A stretch of 5,158 nucleotides of DNA, from NCBI GenBank assembly GCA_007280145.1, contig QYPU01000027.1, positions 1 through 5,158 on the forward strand, read 5' to 3'. The position numbers and the translations under genes were made by a program. This stretch comes from Dehalococcoidia bacterium. GTDB lineage: Bacteria > Chloroflexota > Dehalococcoidia > GIF9 > UBA5629. The notes below the pieces were generated by a model that searched no databases, was not told the DNA's origin, and saw nothing but the letters and a program-made list of their open reading frames with translations. Of this stretch, positions 4,606 through 5,158 are shown one piece after another. The number at the start of each line of letters is the position of its first letter. Positions within the stretch are counted from its first letter, which is position 1.

Positions 4606-5109
4606 TTACCAGCCATGTCTGCCTCCTCGGTGCCTGCCTTGGCCTCTTCTGCCAAATAGCCCAGTTTGCAAAGGTAAAATGTATGGCGTTTGGCACGTGG
4701 GGCAAATAGTGGGTGGATTTGCTACCAAGGTCTCAAATGGTACATCCCATTCATGCCCATCCTGGCACCTGAAGCGGCGCGTGGCCATCTCAAAATTGCC
4801 TCCTTCAATCCTTATCGCTTTCCCATTAACTAAAGCATCAGCCAATTTCTGCCTGCCCGAACTCAATAGCCGCTGGAATGTAGAGCGGGAAATGTTCATT
4901 TCTCGGGCACATCCCTCCTGCTCTAATCCCTCCAGGTCCTTAAGCCGTATTGCTTCTGTCTCTTCTACGGAGAGGCAGACCTCTTCTAGCATCCGTAGAG
5001 GTAATGCTGCTGGTTTAAAGTAGGTTACCTGCGGTAGAGAAGCCACGCGGCGCCACTTAGTCGGCCTGCCGACAGGATTTTTATCTTCGCTCTGTATATT
5101 TATTGTCAT
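4606..5109 (-). CDS. DUF134 family helix-turn-helix protein with C-terminal zinc ribbon
   Basis: A 167-residue protein. Residues 13-105 match the DUF134 family: a GRPTKWRRV opening, a VxFKPxxxP-like segment (here TYFKPAALP), then LSVEETEAIRLKDLEGLEQE and a helix-turn-helix resembling sigma-70 region 4 (about residues 62-92, GCAREMNISRSTFQRLL). DUF134 proteins are putative DNA-binding proteins with no firmly established target. Beyond the usual domain of about 100 residues is a probable zinc ribbon (C115, H119, C136, C139), then an Arg/Gly/His-rich tail (RRGQGRHRGGRHGW). The ATG at 5109 is chosen because longer options (TTG 5151, ATG 5133) lie inside the promoter. No strong ribosome site precedes it. 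It is first in the array, with the DUF364 gene 19 nt downstream. A role as regulator or metal-responsive factor is inference. Confidence 0.85.
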   Translation of the reverse strand: MTINIQSEDKNPVGRPTKWRRVASLPQVTYFKPAALPLRMLEEVCLSVEETEAIRLKDLEGLEQEGCAREMNISRSTFQRLLSSGRQKLADALVNGKAIRIEGGNFEMATRRFRCQDGHEWDVPFETLVANPPTICPTCQTPYILPLQTGLFGRRGQGRHRGGRHGW

Positions 5110-5113
5110 ATGC

Positions 5114-5128
5114 TCATAATTATTATAA
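5114..5128. promoter_or_regulatory. Candidate Fur/PerR-type operator over the -10 element
   Basis: On the minus strand the 15 bases read TTATAATAATTATGA, an inverted repeat of two 7-mers around one base, with six of seven pairs symmetric. It matches 13 of 14 fixed positions of the PerR-type box TTATAATNATTATAA and 12 of 14 of the 7-1-7 Fur consensus TGATAATNATTATCA. It completely covers the -10 hexamer, the classical position for repression. A Fur-family repressor is encoded two genes downstream in the same array, so autoregulation is the natural reading. Because the -10 itself is AT-rich, part of the match is expected by chance. Binding is inferred, not shown. Confidence 0.55.
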
Positions 5129-5151
5129 CGCATAAGAGATAATAATGTCAA
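5122..5151 (-). promoter_or_regulatory. Sigma-70-type promoter of the gene array
   Basis: Read on the minus strand there is a perfect TTGACA (-35, 5146-5151) followed after 18 nt by a perfect TATAAT (-10, 5122-5127). Transcription would be expected to start near 5114-5116 and run left into the DUF134 gene and everything after it, since all genes are codirectional with short gaps. The predicted start point lies only about 5-7 nt before the ATG at 5109, so the leader would be very short. The upstream region beyond 5158 is not visible, so another promoter further out cannot be excluded. Spacing is one base longer than the 17-nt optimum. Confidence 0.75.
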
Positions 5152-5158
5152 AAATTCA

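Noticed and set aside
4587..4655. N-terminal extension of the DUF364 protein to 270 residues.
   Set aside because: The extension overlaps the DUF134 gene out of frame, and the AGGAG site with ATG at 4586 gives the standard family N-terminus.

Overview
The window is one compact gene array read entirely from the minus strand (right to left). The visible content is a metal- and cofactor-handling accessory cluster: a DUF134 helix-turn-helix/zinc-ribbon protein, a DUF4213/DUF364 putative metal-chelation protein, a Fur-family repressor, three Gly/Pro/Tyr-rich DUF5320-type small proteins (one broken), a NifX/orange-protein-like cofactor-binding protein with an unusual C-terminal extension, an FmdB-type zinc ribbon, a small double-CxxC protein, a MinD-type ATPase with an inserted ferredoxin domain, and the start of one more gene that runs off the left edge. 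Similar gene mixes occur in strict anaerobes. The moderate GC, strong AGGAGG ribosome sites and DUF5320/DUF134/MinD-ferredoxin combination suggest an anaerobic bacterium, perhaps Dehalococcoidia-like Chloroflexota, with Firmicutes or sulfate reducers as alternatives. That assignment is inference only.

Layout in transcription order. At the far right a near-consensus sigma-70-type promoter (TTGACA, 18 nt, TATAAT) lies just upstream of the DUF134 gene. Its -10 element sits inside a 15-bp 7-1-7 palindrome that closely resembles PerR/Fur boxes. DUF134 (4606-5109), DUF364 (3843-4586), Fur (3363-3821) and the first DUF5320 gene (3052-3357) follow with gaps of 19, 21 and 5 nt. The tail of that DUF5320 gene is still present in another frame at 2924-3037. 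Two further DUF5320-type genes (2533-2913 and 2197-2460), the NifX-like gene (1524-2159), fmdB (1319-1513), a 98-nt spacer, the 76-residue CxxC protein (990-1220), the MinD-like ATPase (134-988) and the left-edge partial gene (1-150) complete the array. Short spacers at 2461-2532, 2160-2196 and 1221-1318 hold small hairpins, and the last also holds a direct repeat.

How the genes may work together (inference). The NifX-like protein plus the MinD/ferredoxin ATPase resembles the Desulfovibrio orange-protein (ORP) system, in which a NifX-fold protein carries a Mo-Cu-S cluster and interacts with MinD-type ATPases. The most distinctive point is modularity. A head motif (MPxxDGTGPxGxGPxTG) and a tail motif (M[TP]xEQExxxLxxQ...LxxIxxRxxxL, predicted coiled coil) are shuffled between five products, and the tail is fused to the NifX-like domain. 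This suggests the small proteins and the cofactor carrier may co-assemble through matching helices. The Fur repressor probably governs the operon, including itself, through the palindrome at the promoter.
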